A stretch of DNA of 54,144 nucleotides, taken from Alphaproteobacteria bacterium 46_93_T64 (GTDB taxonomy: Bacteria > Pseudomonadota > Alphaproteobacteria > Sneathiellales > Sneathiellaceae). Shown here one piece after another: positions 25,241 through 34,051 of this stretch. Made by a program: the position numbers and the translations under genes. How positions within the stretch are numbered: the first letter of the stretch is position 1; each line of letters begins with the position of its first letter. The DNA lies in the NCBI GenBank assembly GCA_002163135.1, contig MAAN01000026.1, positions 1-54,144 of the forward strand. The letters run 5' to 3'. The notes beneath the pieces were generated by a model that saw only the letters and a list, made by a program, of their open reading frames with translations, searched no databases and was not told the origin of the DNA.

Positions 25241-25695
25241 TTATCCATCAAGAAGATCAAGTTTCATCCCAATGTGGGAGGCGGTAAAGCCGAGCCTGAC
25301 ATAAAATCTTTGGGCATCATCACGGGTCTTGTCGGTGGTAAGCTGAACAAGGCCGCAGCCAGACGTTTTCGCAAGTTCAATGGCAAAATTCATCATCTGC
25401 TTGCCAATGCCGTGGGACCTTAATTCACTGGTAACCCGCACGGCTTCTATCTGGCAGCGTGTCATTCCTTTGCGAGACAGTCCGGCGATAAAGGTTAGTT
25501 GCATACATCCGACGATGGCGCCGTCTTTTATTGCAACATAAATATTATTTCCGTTTTGGCGTTCCATGCGTTCAAAAGCATCGCGATAAACCAAAGCCAA
25601 GGGGCCGTCTTGTAGCTCTCTGGAAGAGCCTAACTGAGTCTTACTACATGTGATATATCTGAAACGACCGCTTTTCGGATTGTAATATTCTTCAT
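25241..25695 (-). pseudogene. GNAT acetyltransferase gene broken by a frameshift near its start
   Basis: The frame from ATG 25695 gives a normal GNAT beginning (MKNITIRKAVVSDISHVVRL) but stops at TAG 25630-25632. The rest of the protein continues in another frame: QLGSSRELQDG, then PLALVYRDAF, GLSRKGMTRCQIEAVRV and QRFYVRLGF. The two parts fit end to end with a few residues missing where homologues have an LADD-type turn. This indicates a small deletion not divisible by three near 25630-25645. ATG 25695 lies four bases after the stop of the MBL gene, as expected for an operon. A short product from TTG 25600 (119 residues) would lack the first strand and helix. Alternatively the shift is a sequencing error. 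Confidence 0.75.
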
Positions 25696-25699
25696 ATTA

Positions 25700-26458
25700 T
25701 CAAACTGTTATCTCCATTCCATCATATCCCGGTTCAACACCATCAGGAAGGTCACGGATAAGTGTTTGATAGTCTAAATCCACATGCATATTTGTTAGAA
25801 TAGCCCGGCGTGGTTTTAGTCGCTCAATCCATTTCAGGGCAGTTTCCAGATTAACATGAGTTGGATGAGGCTTATAACGCATGGCATCTACAATCCAGGT
25901 ATCAATGCCTTCCAAAATTTCAAACCCGTTATCGTCCAAATTCACTAAGTCATTGGAGTAGCCGATTTTTCCCATACGAAAACCGAGACTGTGAATAGAG
26001 CCATGATCCTGTTCAAAGGGGATAAAGTCGATATTCCCTACAGAAAAAGGACCTTCGATTAAATGTTCATTGAGAATAGCCGGATATGGACTTCCCTCTT
26101 GCTGTTTGAAGCAATAGTCAAAACGACGCATTAATACGCTTAACGTCAAGTCGTCTCCCCATACCTCCATACGTCGGCGGTTGCGAATAGCCAAAACACG
26201 GAGTTCATCAATGCCATGACACTGATCAGCATGCTCGTGGGTCCACACAACGCCATCAAGATCAGTGACCTTGGCGTCTAGCAATTGTTCTCGAATGTCT
26301 GGGGACGTATCAATAAGAACACTGGAGCCTTTGTCTTCAACAAGAATACTGCAGCGACGGCGGCGATTTCTAGGTTCGTTTGGATCGCATGCGCCCCATT
26401 CATTGCCAATACGCGGGACACCACCGGATGTTCCAGATCCCAATATTGTTACTTTCAT
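25700..26458 (-). CDS. MBL-fold metallohydrolase (PhnP-like phosphodiesterase)
   Basis: A 252-residue metallo-beta-lactamase-fold hydrolase. The metal motif is T-His74-E-His76-A-Asp78-Q-C-His81; the N-terminal GSGTSGGVPRIG and a three-cysteine-free insert are like PhnP cyclic phosphodiesterases. It is a conserved companion of tatD in alphaproteobacteria. Its start overlaps the end of tatD (26455-26458), and its end lies four bases from the broken GNAT gene. Substrate not known. Confidence 0.88.
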   Translation of the reverse strand: MKVTILGSGTSGGVPRIGNEWGACDPNEPRNRRRRCSILVEDKGSSVLIDTSPDIREQLLDAKVTDLDGVVWTHEHADQCHGIDELRVLAIRNRRRMEVWGDDLTLSVLMRRFDYCFKQQEGSPYPAILNEHLIEGPFSVGNIDFIPFEQDHGSIHSLGFRMGKIGYSNDLVNLDDNGFEILEGIDTWIVDAMRYKPHPTHVNLETALKWIERLKPRRAILTNMHVDLDYQTLIRDLPDGVEPGYDGMEITV

Positions 26459-27243
26459 GCGTCTTCCCGATCAATCTTGCTGAACAGCTTGAAAAAGTTA
26501 TTTGTAGTTATCGTTGCAAGCTCATCCTCTGCCACGAGCTTAAGCTCTGCGACTTTAGCGGCTGTGTGGGTTACAAAGGATGGCTCGTTGGTCTTTCCGC
26601 GATTGGGTGTTGGGGCTAGATAAGGACTGTCTGTTTCAACTAGTAGGCGGTTGAGTGGAAGTTTTGTTACATGCTCTTGCAGATCTTTTGCAGCCTTAAA
26701 TGTTACAATGCCGGAAATGGAGATGTAAAAACCAATTTCCATTGATTTTTCAGCAACTTCCCAGCCAGAACTAAAGCAATGAATGACGCCAGTAAACGGC
26801 CCTTTTTTGTATTCTTCGGTTAGAATGTTGATTGTATCTTCATCGGCATTTCTAGTATGCACGATTAGGGGTAATCCGGACTGCCGTGCGGCTTCAATAT
26901 GAACACGAAACGATTTTTTTTGAACTTCTCTGGGGGAGTGTTCATAAAAATAGTCAAGTCCAGTTTCGCCGATAGCAACCACCTTTGGGTGATCTGCGAG
27001 AGATAGCAGCTTTTCAACGGTTACCTCAGCCCCCTCTTCTTCTGCTTCATGTGGATGGATACCGACGCTGCAATGAATGTTTGAATAATTTTCTGCAATG
27101 CTGCGAACGGCATCAAATTCTCTGAGTTTGGTACCGATAGTGAGCATATGACCGACGTTAGCAAGTTTTGCTCGGCGCATTACATCATCAAGCTGAGTTG
27201 ATAATTGTTCAAAATTCAGATGACAATGACTGTCCACTAACAT
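26455..27243 (-). CDS. tatD: TatD family 3'-5' exonuclease / deoxyribonuclease
   Basis: A 262-residue metal-dependent hydrolase with the His6-x-His8 pair in DSHCHLNF, the Glu of GETGLDYFYEHSP near residue 95, IVHTRNADED near 130 and the terminal METDSPYLAP-type stretch (LLVETDSPYLAPTP) near 205. It degrades single-stranded DNA or RNA ends in repair. It lies 18 bases after holB. In many alphaproteobacteria metG sits between holB and tatD; here it does not. Confidence 0.92.
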   Translation of the reverse strand: MLVDSHCHLNFEQLSTQLDDVMRRAKLANVGHMLTIGTKLREFDAVRSIAENYSNIHCSVGIHPHEAEEEGAEVTVEKLLSLADHPKVVAIGETGLDYFYEHSPREVQKKSFRVHIEAARQSGLPLIVHTRNADEDTINILTEEYKKGPFTGVIHCFSSGWEVAEKSMEIGFYISISGIVTFKAAKDLQEHVTKLPLNRLLVETDSPYLAPTPNRGKTNEPSFVTHTAAKVAELKLVAEDELATITTNNFFKLFSKIDREDA

Positions 27244-27261
27244 GTGTAAACCTTTGATATT

Positions 27262-28356
27262 TTATCGTTTTAGGGTGGCAGAGAGGAAAAGATTCAGAAT
27301 AACCTGCTTTTTATCCAGATTGACCGTATCCGCCCTTTCAATAAGGTGGTTGGCATTTTCCCACACTTCAATCCAAAAAGGAACCGGCTTGCTATTAAGC
27401 AGTGACTGCATAACTGCGGCTTCTCCCGCGACCAACGGGAGTTTATCAAATCCGATACTGGCAGCTCTTACAAATCGGGACAACCACCATGGAAATAGTT
27501 CGCACAAAACGCGGTATAACGCTTCGCTGTCTTTTTTAGCCGCAAGATCTGCTAATCCGTGCAATTTGTCCGGATCATATTTAGGGTAACTTCCAAAGAT
27601 AGACAGAAGTCCAGAAAAGGCATCCAAACCGCCTGCATTATGGAGGGCCGCCGCTTTACCAGGGCTCCCTTCAGCTAACGAGACGAGCGTTTTCAACTCA
27701 TCGGTGGAAATGCCGTCTGCAAATGGGGCAATAATTTTCTCTGTTAGGTCAGCAGCTAATGGATTTAGCGTGAGGCGGCGGCATCTAGATTGTATCGTCG
27801 GCAATAATCCGGCTGGTGTGTGGGATAACAAAAAGAAAATCGTTTTTTTCGGAGGTTCTTCCAGAATTTTCAAAATAGCGTTGGCTGAATTTGTGTTCAT
27901 GTCATCCACTGGATCAACAATCACAACACGCCATCCGCCATCGCTTGAGCTAAGTCCAAAGAAGGTATTCAGGCCGCGAACATCATCCACACGGATCGCT
28001 TTAAAGAATTTTTTGCCCTTGCTATCATATTTCCGTTTCAAGACGGACAAACCGGGATGTGCGCCAGAATTGATCAGGTGAACTGCCGAATGCGATTGAT
28101 CGACATCCAATGTGTCTGGTGGTCCAAATAGCCCGCCGCCATCCCCTTCTTGAGATAATAGAAACTTTGCAGCCCGATACGCGAAGCTCGCTTTACCAAC
28201 TCCTTTGGCACCGGTTACCAGCCATGCATGGTGGAAACGACCACCGTTATAGCTTTCAAGAAATGATGCTTCCGCAGTGTGTTGACCCAGTAGCCGGATA
28301 CAGTCCCGTGGATGAGGAAACCCCTCCATCAGATCTATGTCTGGCAGATCACTCAA
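27262..28356 (-). CDS. holB: DNA polymerase III subunit delta'
   Basis: A 364-residue clamp-loader subunit. The AAA+ core carries a degenerate P-loop GAKGVGKAS at residues 49-57, the VDPVDDMNTNSANAILKILEEPP stretch near 155 and the SRCRRL motif with the SRC arginine finger near 195. The start overlaps the stop of tmk (28353-28356). It loads the beta clamp as part of the DNA polymerase III holoenzyme. Confidence 0.92.
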   Translation of the reverse strand: MSDLPDIDLMEGFPHPRDCIRLLGQHTAEASFLESYNGGRFHHAWLVTGAKGVGKASFAYRAAKFLLSQEGDGGGLFGPPDTLDVDQSHSAVHLINSGAHPGLSVLKRKYDSKGKKFFKAIRVDDVRGLNTFFGLSSSDGGWRVVIVDPVDDMNTNSANAILKILEEPPKKTIFFLLSHTPAGLLPTIQSRCRRLTLNPLAADLTEKIIAPFADGISTDELKTLVSLAEGSPGKAAALHNAGGLDAFSGLLSIFGSYPKYDPDKLHGLADLAAKKDSEALYRVLCELFPWWLSRFVRAASIGFDKLPLVAGEAAVMQSLLNSKPVPFWIEVWENANHLIERADTVNLDKKQVILNLFLSATLKR

Positions 28357-28997
28357 CTGAAAAACCTGTTTTTCAAAGTTCTTCGCATGTCAGTCTGGAT
28401 TTCGTCTATTTGACGAGCGGCATTAACAACAACGCAGCGATGTTCGTTCTTTTTTGCAATTTCAAAAAAGCCCTGCCGCATGCGGTTGTGAAAAGACAGG
28501 TCCATTCGCTCGAAACGGTCTTCATTATGAGTGCGGCCATGCGTCCGTTTCAAGCCGGCTTCCACGTCAATATCCAAGATGTAGGTTAGATCTGGCGCGA
28601 ACTCGCCGACAGTGACGTCGTGGATTTTTTGAACTTCATCCACACCCATCTGATTGCCATACCCTTGATAGGCCATGGTTGAATCTGCGAAACGATCGGA
28701 TATTACCCATTTACCGGCCGCTAATGCTGGCCACACCGTGAGGCGTAAGTGGTTTCGTCGTGACGCATAGAATAACAGTGTTTCGCCGATCACATCCCAT
28801 CTGTCCGGATCACCGGTAAGTAAGAGCTGGCGAATATCATCGGCGCCGGGTGCCCCTCCAGGTTCGCGGGTGAGAATTACTTCTTTTCCTTGATCTTCAA
28901 GAAAAGCGGCTAACTGTTTGGCCTGTGTGGATTTTCCGGAACCATCTCCACCTTCCAGCGTAATGAACTTGCCCGGGATTTCAACGATATCTGTCAT
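28353..28997 (-). CDS. tmk: thymidylate kinase
   Basis: A 214-residue kinase converting dTMP to dTDP. The P-loop GGDGSGKST lies at residues 16-24, the substrate motif TREPGG near 41 and DRFADS near 98. It lies 18 bases downstream of the D-Ala-D-Ala carboxypeptidase gene and overlaps holB by four bases, the standard alphaproteobacterial order. Confidence 0.95.
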   Translation of the reverse strand: MTDIVEIPGKFITLEGGDGSGKSTQAKQLAAFLEDQGKEVILTREPGGAPGADDIRQLLLTGDPDRWDVIGETLLFYASRRNHLRLTVWPALAAGKWVISDRFADSTMAYQGYGNQMGVDEVQKIHDVTVGEFAPDLTYILDIDVEAGLKRTHGRTHNEDRFERMDLSFHNRMRQGFFEIAKKNEHRCVVVNAARQIDEIQTDMRRTLKNRFFS

Positions 28998-29015
28998 AAC
29001 AATACTTTCGTGCCT

Positions 29016-30188
29016 CTAGTTGGCGGAGGCACCAAATAATACATATGAAATTGCTGCCATAACCCGTTTGGCGACACCGGGACGTTCCACATTTTCGGAC
29101 GCGAGAAGCGGCACTTCAATTTTTTCCATATCCGGCGCTGTGATCACTAGTCTTGCGACCGCTGAGCCCTTGATGATCGGGGCTGGAATTGGTTCGTTGT
29201 AGACCAGTTTTACCTGCATAGATCGGCGATTTTTCCGGGACATGGTAACAAGTAAATCATTTTCCACATGAAGCGGAACAAGATCTTTAGCGCCTAGCCA
29301 AACCCGTGCTTTAGCGACTTCCTGATCCTTTTTGAACAAAGCATAATTGTCAAACTCTCTAAAGCCCCACTCTAGAATTCGGTCGGATTCCCGTCCTCTT
29401 TCTTTTGCACTGGTGAGGCCATTTGTAACAACAATCAAGCGGCGATCTCCGCGTTTAGCTGAACCTGTCAGACCATAACCGGATTCTTCAGTATGGCCTG
29501 TTTTAAGGCCATCAGCGCCACTATTGCTATAAAGTAGCGGGTTGCGATTTCCTTGTTTGATCTTGGAGAAAGTAAAACTTTTCTCGCTAAAGATACTGTA
29601 GTGTTCCGGAAAATTCTTGATGATATATTTTGCGAGTATAGCCAAATCCCGTGCGGTCATTCTATGATTTGGATCCGGCCAGCCGGTTGAGTTTCTAAAG
29701 GTACTTTGAGTAAGGCCGATTTCACGGGCACGTTCCGTCATGGTCAGCGCAAATCCTTCTTCTGATCCGCCCAAAGCCTCTGCCACAACGATACAGGCAT
29801 CATTTCCAGATTGAATGATTATCCCACGCAAAAGATCAGATACTTTCACGCGTTTGTTAACTTCAACAAACATCTTGGAGCCGCCTTTGCGCCAAGCCTT
29901 TTCACTTACAGGGAAAGTATCCTCTAAGCTGAGCGAGCCATCTTTCAATCGTTCCATAAGCATGGTGACTGTCATCAACTTACTCATGGATGCAGGCGGC
30001 ATTAGCGCATCCGCATTTTTTTCGAATAACACCGCTCCTGTGTCATAGTCTATCAGTAGCGCTTGCTTTGCCGGTGTTTCAAGTGCATTTGCCGTAGAAA
30101 AAGTTGCAACTGTCCAGATAATTATTCCTGATATTAGTCCAGTTAGCTGCTTTAGATTAAGATTTGATCTCAACACGCTTCCCAACAT
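29016..30188 (-). CDS. dacA: D-alanyl-D-alanine carboxypeptidase (PBP5/6 type)
   Basis: A 390-residue S11 serine peptidase that trims pentapeptide side chains of peptidoglycan in the periplasm. The three penicillin-binding motifs are Ser67-M-S-Lys70, Ser127-Gly-Asn129 and Lys229-Thr-Gly231. Residues 12-35 are a signal peptide ending ANA. The C-terminal PBP5 domain (about 290-365) and a last hydrophobic stretch near 370-390 suit a membrane anchor. It heads the dacA-tmk-holB-tatD-MBL series, 117 bases after rlpA. Confidence 0.93.
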   Translation of the reverse strand: MLGSVLRSNLNLKQLTGLISGIIIWTVATFSTANALETPAKQALLIDYDTGAVLFEKNADALMPPASMSKLMTVTMLMERLKDGSLSLEDTFPVSEKAWRKGGSKMFVEVNKRVKVSDLLRGIIIQSGNDACIVVAEALGGSEEGFALTMTERAREIGLTQSTFRNSTGWPDPNHRMTARDLAILAKYIIKNFPEHYSIFSEKSFTFSKIKQGNRNPLLYSNSGADGLKTGHTEESGYGLTGSAKRGDRRLIVVTNGLTSAKERGRESDRILEWGFREFDNYALFKKDQEVAKARVWLGAKDLVPLHVENDLLVTMSRKNRRSMQVKLVYNEPIPAPIIKGSAVARLVITAPDMEKIEVPLLASENVERPGVAKRVMAAISYVLFGASAN

Positions 30189-30305
30189 TCTCTATAATTT
30201 TTAATTTGTGCTTCAAGTTTGCAACACGGTCTCATTTTGCTCAATAACGCGGAATAATGCTCCAATTAAGGCAAATTAACAAGATATTGCCTAAACATGA
30301 CGCCT

Positions 30306-31298
30306 TTATTCAATAACTATACGCGCATTTGTATGTCCTGAATTTATAAGCTTAGCAAGTAACTGGTCTGCCTCACCTACATTGTAAACAGGGCCTAAGC
30401 GAACACGGTAGAAATCCTGCCCGTTTACAAGCACTTGATACACCTTCGCCGCCCCCATGGGAGACAGCTGTGCACTCAGTTTATTCGCATTATTAAAATC
30501 AATGAAAGCACCGGCCTGAATAAAGATCTCTGTCTCAGATACGGGTGCTTGCGTAACAGCCTGCTGATTAGTCGTGATTACTTTCTGCTTCCCAACTGGA
30601 GTATCCACTGGAACCGTTTTTGAAGTGGCTTGCTTGTTTGGTGCAATCTTTGCTGCAGTTGGCGGTGCGAGTGAGGCTGACTGAACACTGCTCTGGGGTG
30701 CCGCGGAGGCAACCCGGCTCTCTTCAGGCGCTGTTTGAGCCTTTGCCATATACCTGACGTCACCCTTCTCAGCTTGTAATGTTTCAACGCGGACTTTAGC
30801 CGTACCTTTTTTCACAACGCCGAGAAGCTGGGCCGCACGCCTTGAAAGGTCGATAATGCGTCCATGAACAAAGGGGCCGCGATCATTTACTGTCACAACA
30901 ATGGAGCGGCCGTTTTCCAAATTCGTCACACGAACATCTGTTGGCATCGGCAGTGTTTTATGAGCTGCAGTCATCAAATTCATATCATAGACTTCACCAT
31001 TGGCCGTTTTACGTCCATGAAACGGGTCTCCGTACCAAGATGCGATTCCGGTTTTACTATAACCCGGATCTACTTTGGGATAGTACCATATGCCTTTGAT
31101 TTGATACGGCTTTCCAACCTTTTGGACGCGCCGGATTTTTGCTGTTCTCTCTTTACTGTCGCTGACAGCACTCACTTCGGTCGCGGCATGTCCTATCAGG
31201 CTCACTTCTGCACAGCCCCCAAGGGCTTGAAGTCCGCCGACGACAAAGACACTGGATAGCAATTTATTCATATTCAATTTCTCAAACGAAATTTTCAT
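30306..31298 (-). CDS. rlpA: RlpA septal lytic transglycosylase lipoprotein with SPOR domain
   Basis: A 330-residue lipoprotein. The lipobox LGGC has its acylated Cys at residue 29. The double-psi beta-barrel domain spans about 78-165 (GIASWYGDPFHGRKTANGE, then VTVNDRGPFVHGR with the catalytic Asp). A low-complexity linker of about 175-250 leads to a C-terminal SPOR domain (IFIQAGAFIDFNNA onward) that binds denuded septal glycan. AAGGAG lies upstream of ATG 31298; the second Met at residue 10 is an alternative. It acts in daughter-cell separation and follows the MltB-like gene by 14 bases. Confidence 0.93.
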   Translation of the reverse strand: MKISFEKLNMNKLLSSVFVVGGLQALGGCAEVSLIGHAATEVSAVSDSKERTAKIRRVQKVGKPYQIKGIWYYPKVDPGYSKTGIASWYGDPFHGRKTANGEVYDMNLMTAAHKTLPMPTDVRVTNLENGRSIVVTVNDRGPFVHGRIIDLSRRAAQLLGVVKKGTAKVRVETLQAEKGDVRYMAKAQTAPEESRVASAAPQSSVQSASLAPPTAAKIAPNKQATSKTVPVDTPVGKQKVITTNQQAVTQAPVSETEIFIQAGAFIDFNNANKLSAQLSPMGAAKVYQVLVNGQDFYRVRLGPVYNVGEADQLLAKLINSGHTNARIVIE

Positions 31299-31312
31299 AA
31301 ATACCCGCTCCT

Positions 31313-32332
31313 TCAGCGTGCCATCTTATCTGCCAATTGTCCGACTGACATTGCAAAATAAGTTGAACGGTTCCATTTCAGGATTGTTTTATAGTTGTTG
31401 TAGACCAAATATGTTTGACCGCTGCCACCTTTGGGTTGCACAAGAGATCCCTTAAGTTGACGGCTTGGAAGGTCAGATCCGTCAATCTTACGAACCCCCA
31501 AATCCTGCCAATATTGCATGGGACGCGTTATTTTCAGATCCACAAGGGATAAATCAAAGTCCTTTGGAACGCGAACTTCACGTCCCCAAGTTTGATCTAC
31601 TTTCCAGCCAGACTTAGAAAGGTAATTGGCAGCAGAAGCAAATACATCGGCCTTCGTTTTCCAAATATCCCGTTTTCCATCACCATCGTGATCAACAGAA
31701 AAATTCACGAAGCTGGACGGCATGAACTGAGCCTGCCCCATAGCACCTGCCCAAGAACCTTTCATGTTTTTAGGCGTGATATGTCTTTCATTCAGAATTC
31801 TCAGCGCAATCATCAATTCGCCGCGAAAATAATCTGCACGGCGGTTGTCATAAGCTAGTGTCGCCAATGCTTCGACAACGTTAAAACCGCCGGTATATTT
31901 ACCAAAACGGGTTTCGACGCCCCAAAGTGCCACGATAAATCGTGGTTGAACGCCATAAATCTTGCTAACCTCCGCAAGGACTTCATGGTGATCGCGCAGT
32001 CTTGCTTTCCCCTGATCCACGAGGGACTTTGGAAGCCGTTTTGACATGTATTGCTGAAATGTCTGGGTGACTTCAGGCTGCTTGCGATCATAGCTAATGA
32101 TCTTTTTCTTGAATTTGACGTTAGCAAAGGCTTCATCAACAATTGATTTTTCAATGCCTTTACTAAGCGCCTCGATTTTTACATCCTGCAGCCAAAGACC
32201 GAATTCTCTCTTTTCCGCTGTAGCATTTGTTACCAAGCCAGCGACCAAGAGCCCCGCGCCTGCAAATTTGGTTATCCATCCCGAAATTTTATGCATTCCC
32301 CACACCCGTAATTTATTCTTTCTTTTTGCCAC
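31313..32332 (-). CDS. lytic murein transglycosylase (MltB family)
   Basis: A 339-residue transglycosylase cleaving the MurNAc-GlcNAc bond. The catalytic Glu140 lies in ALWGVETRFG. The motifs GSWAGAMGQAQFMPSSF near residue 190 and DHDGDGKRDIW near 213 are typical. A hydrophobic signal stretch at 17-39 ends TNATA with no lipobox cysteine, so it is probably a soluble periplasmic or anchored form. It sits directly before rlpA and presumably works with it. About 200 bases upstream is tRNA-Ser on the other strand. Confidence 0.92.
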   Translation of the reverse strand: MAKRKNKLRVWGMHKISGWITKFAGAGLLVAGLVTNATAEKREFGLWLQDVKIEALSKGIEKSIVDEAFANVKFKKKIISYDRKQPEVTQTFQQYMSKRLPKSLVDQGKARLRDHHEVLAEVSKIYGVQPRFIVALWGVETRFGKYTGGFNVVEALATLAYDNRRADYFRGELMIALRILNERHITPKNMKGSWAGAMGQAQFMPSSFVNFSVDHDGDGKRDIWKTKADVFASAANYLSKSGWKVDQTWGREVRVPKDFDLSLVDLKITRPMQYWQDLGVRKIDGSDLPSRQLKGSLVQPKGGSGQTYLVYNNYKTILKWNRSTYFAMSVGQLADKMAR

Positions 32333-32541
32333 AGCCGCCAGCGCGGTGCAATGCTTAGCGCATCACAAATCAAGAAAAATCGGATAAAGCCCGAAAAACT
32401 CGGGATCTGTCGTTAGGGACCCCATTTTTTATTAAAAATGTTGATCAAAGTTATTGACAGTCGGGGGCAGTAACTTTAAACGGTCTCCATCACCAAGATG
32501 ATTACATCTTCGGTCACGGTTGTTTCGGCAATCTGATATGC

Positions 32542-32631
32542 GGAGGGATGGCAGAGCGGTTGAATGCACTGGTCTTGAAAACCAGCAAGGGTGCAAGCCC
32601 TTCCGGGGTTCGAATCCCCGTCCCTCCGCCA
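32542..32631 (+). tRNA. tRNA-Ser, anticodon UGA
   Basis: A 90-base class II tRNA. The acceptor arms are GGAGGGA (32542-32548) and TCCCTCC (32621-32627), followed by discriminator G and an encoded CCA. The anticodon stem CTGGT/ACCAG encloses CTTGAAA with anticodon TGA at 32576-32578, which reads UCA codons. A long variable arm (CAAGGGTGCAAGCCCTT) and the T-loop GGTTCGAATC are present. Its 3' end is the start of a 29-base sequence repeated at 35068-35096, so it is also an integration site. Confidence 0.97.
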
Positions 32632-32642
32632 CTTACCTGTTT
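32614..32642 (+). repeat. att-like direct repeat, copy 1 (inside tRNA-Ser 3' end)
   Basis: Twenty-nine bases beginning ATCCCCGTCCCTCCGCCA and running 11 bases past the tRNA are identical to 35068-35096. This is the pattern left when an element integrates at a tRNA 3' end and regenerates it. Confidence 0.9.
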
Positions 32643-32970
32643 TCTCAAGTTTCACATAATTCTCGGATGTAATTTGTACCCGCTGTTTTCTGCGGCATTC
32701 TCCCTATTAGTATTTCACAATGTCCGCTTGTGTTCGTCTACTGCCAATCTTAAATAGCGATAGGCGGTAGAATTAATGATGGGTGAAGCAAGCCCACACC
32801 AAGCTTTATCTTCAATGCCCCCCGCATGAACACAGAGAGTGTTGAGGTTTGTTTTTTTCCATTTTATCAGTCACGGCTACCACCTTTATCGCAGATATTT
32901 TATAACACAAAAACTATTGGTACATCGCTTCCAATAGCCCAGAACAGGCAATTAGTAGCAACGCTGAGTT
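32643..32970. other. non-coding stretch after the tRNA
   Basis: About 330 bases between the first att-like repeat and the end of the quinone oxidoreductase gene. I see no gene with a plausible ribosome site or family match. It would form the left end of the inserted element. Confidence 0.5.
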
Positions 32971-33939
32971 TTATTTTTTATCCGGAATTAGCAGAACCTT
33001 ACCTGCACTTTTTCCTTCTTCAAGGAAGCTATGAGCGGCTCTGCCATCAGATAGGCTGAATTCTTTGGGAGTTTTAAGTTTCACCTTACCCTGAATGATC
33101 CAGTCGAAGAGCTCTTTGGAGCGTTTCAAACGTTCCTCTTTTGAAGGCAAATGGCTCCAAAGGTCACCACCGGTCAGGGTTTTGCTTTTTTCCATTAACA
33201 TGCGTGGATCAACAGGCTTGGGGTCGGCGGCACTCATGCCGTAAAAGACAACAGTGCCCCGGACCTTGGTCACGGAAAAACTATCCATCAAAGTGGAACC
33301 AACACTATCAAAAGCTACATCCACACCCTTGCCCTCGGTGATCTCCATGACTCTTTCCTGCCAACCCTCACCCAGGATCAGGGCGTGATCTGCTTTGGCA
33401 TGTAGAATATCGGCGATTTTACGCTTGTCACGAGTAAGGCCAATAACTGTTGCGCCGTGTAATTTACAAATCTGTGACAAGATCTGCCCAACCCCACCAG
33501 CAGCGGCATGGACCAACACCACATCTCCTAACTTTACCTGGTAGCTGTCTGCAGCTAGATATTGCGCTGTTAGTCCCTGCAACAACACAGAGGCGGCCAT
33601 GTTGAAGCTGATGTCATCCGGCAACGGAATCACATGCTCCACCGATGCCGCCACATATTCGGCGTTGGAGAATGGCACATCAGCAAAGGATACTTTATCG
33701 CCAACCTTATAGAGGGGCGATGTGGTTTTTACCACCACACCAGCACCTTCATAACCAGCAATGAAGGGCGGATTGCCTTCCAAATGATAATTGCCTTTAC
33801 GACGATAGATGTCCGCATAATTCAGACCGATTGCTTTCATCTCGATCAATATTTCATCAGCGTTCAAATTCAAATCGGGAATATCCCGATATTCCATTAC
33901 TTCCGGTCCGCCAAATCTTGAAAAAATCAGGGCTTTCAT
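32971..33939 (-). CDS. zinc-independent quinone oxidoreductase, MDR family (Qor-like)
   Basis: A 322-residue medium-chain dehydrogenase/reductase. The N-terminal GroES-like domain begins MKALIFSRFGGPEVMEY. The nucleotide motif HAAAGGVGQILSQI near residue 150 is AxxGGxG-like, as in NADPH:quinone reductases, and no zinc-ligand cysteines are seen. I start at ATG 33939, with AAAGGAA six bases upstream; the ATG at 33945 has no spacing to the site. It is divergent from a LysR gene across 112 bases and lies between the two att-like repeats, so it is probably acquired cargo. Confidence 0.88.
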   Translation of the reverse strand: MKALIFSRFGGPEVMEYRDIPDLNLNADEILIEMKAIGLNYADIYRRKGNYHLEGNPPFIAGYEGAGVVVKTTSPLYKVGDKVSFADVPFSNAEYVAASVEHVIPLPDDISFNMAASVLLQGLTAQYLAADSYQVKLGDVVLVHAAAGGVGQILSQICKLHGATVIGLTRDKRKIADILHAKADHALILGEGWQERVMEITEGKGVDVAFDSVGSTLMDSFSVTKVRGTVVFYGMSAADPKPVDPRMLMEKSKTLTGGDLWSHLPSKEERLKRSKELFDWIIQGKVKLKTPKEFSLSDGRAAHSFLEEGKSAGKVLLIPDKK

Positions 33940-34051
33940 TATCATTTCCTTTTAGTTCTAAAATCCTTTGATGCCGGAATTTGACTAATCTCTCTCAATT
34001 TGACTAATCATGTTTCAACGCCTTAGACTGTAGGATATCTACTGGCGAAAA

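Noticed and set aside
27243-27262. Missing metG between holB and tatD
   Set aside because: Noted as different from the order in many alphaproteobacteria, but as far as I recall other lineages also lack it here, so I do not treat it as a special finding.
32548-32757. Open frame running through the tRNA
   Set aside because: The tRNA fold is complete and accounts for the sequence.
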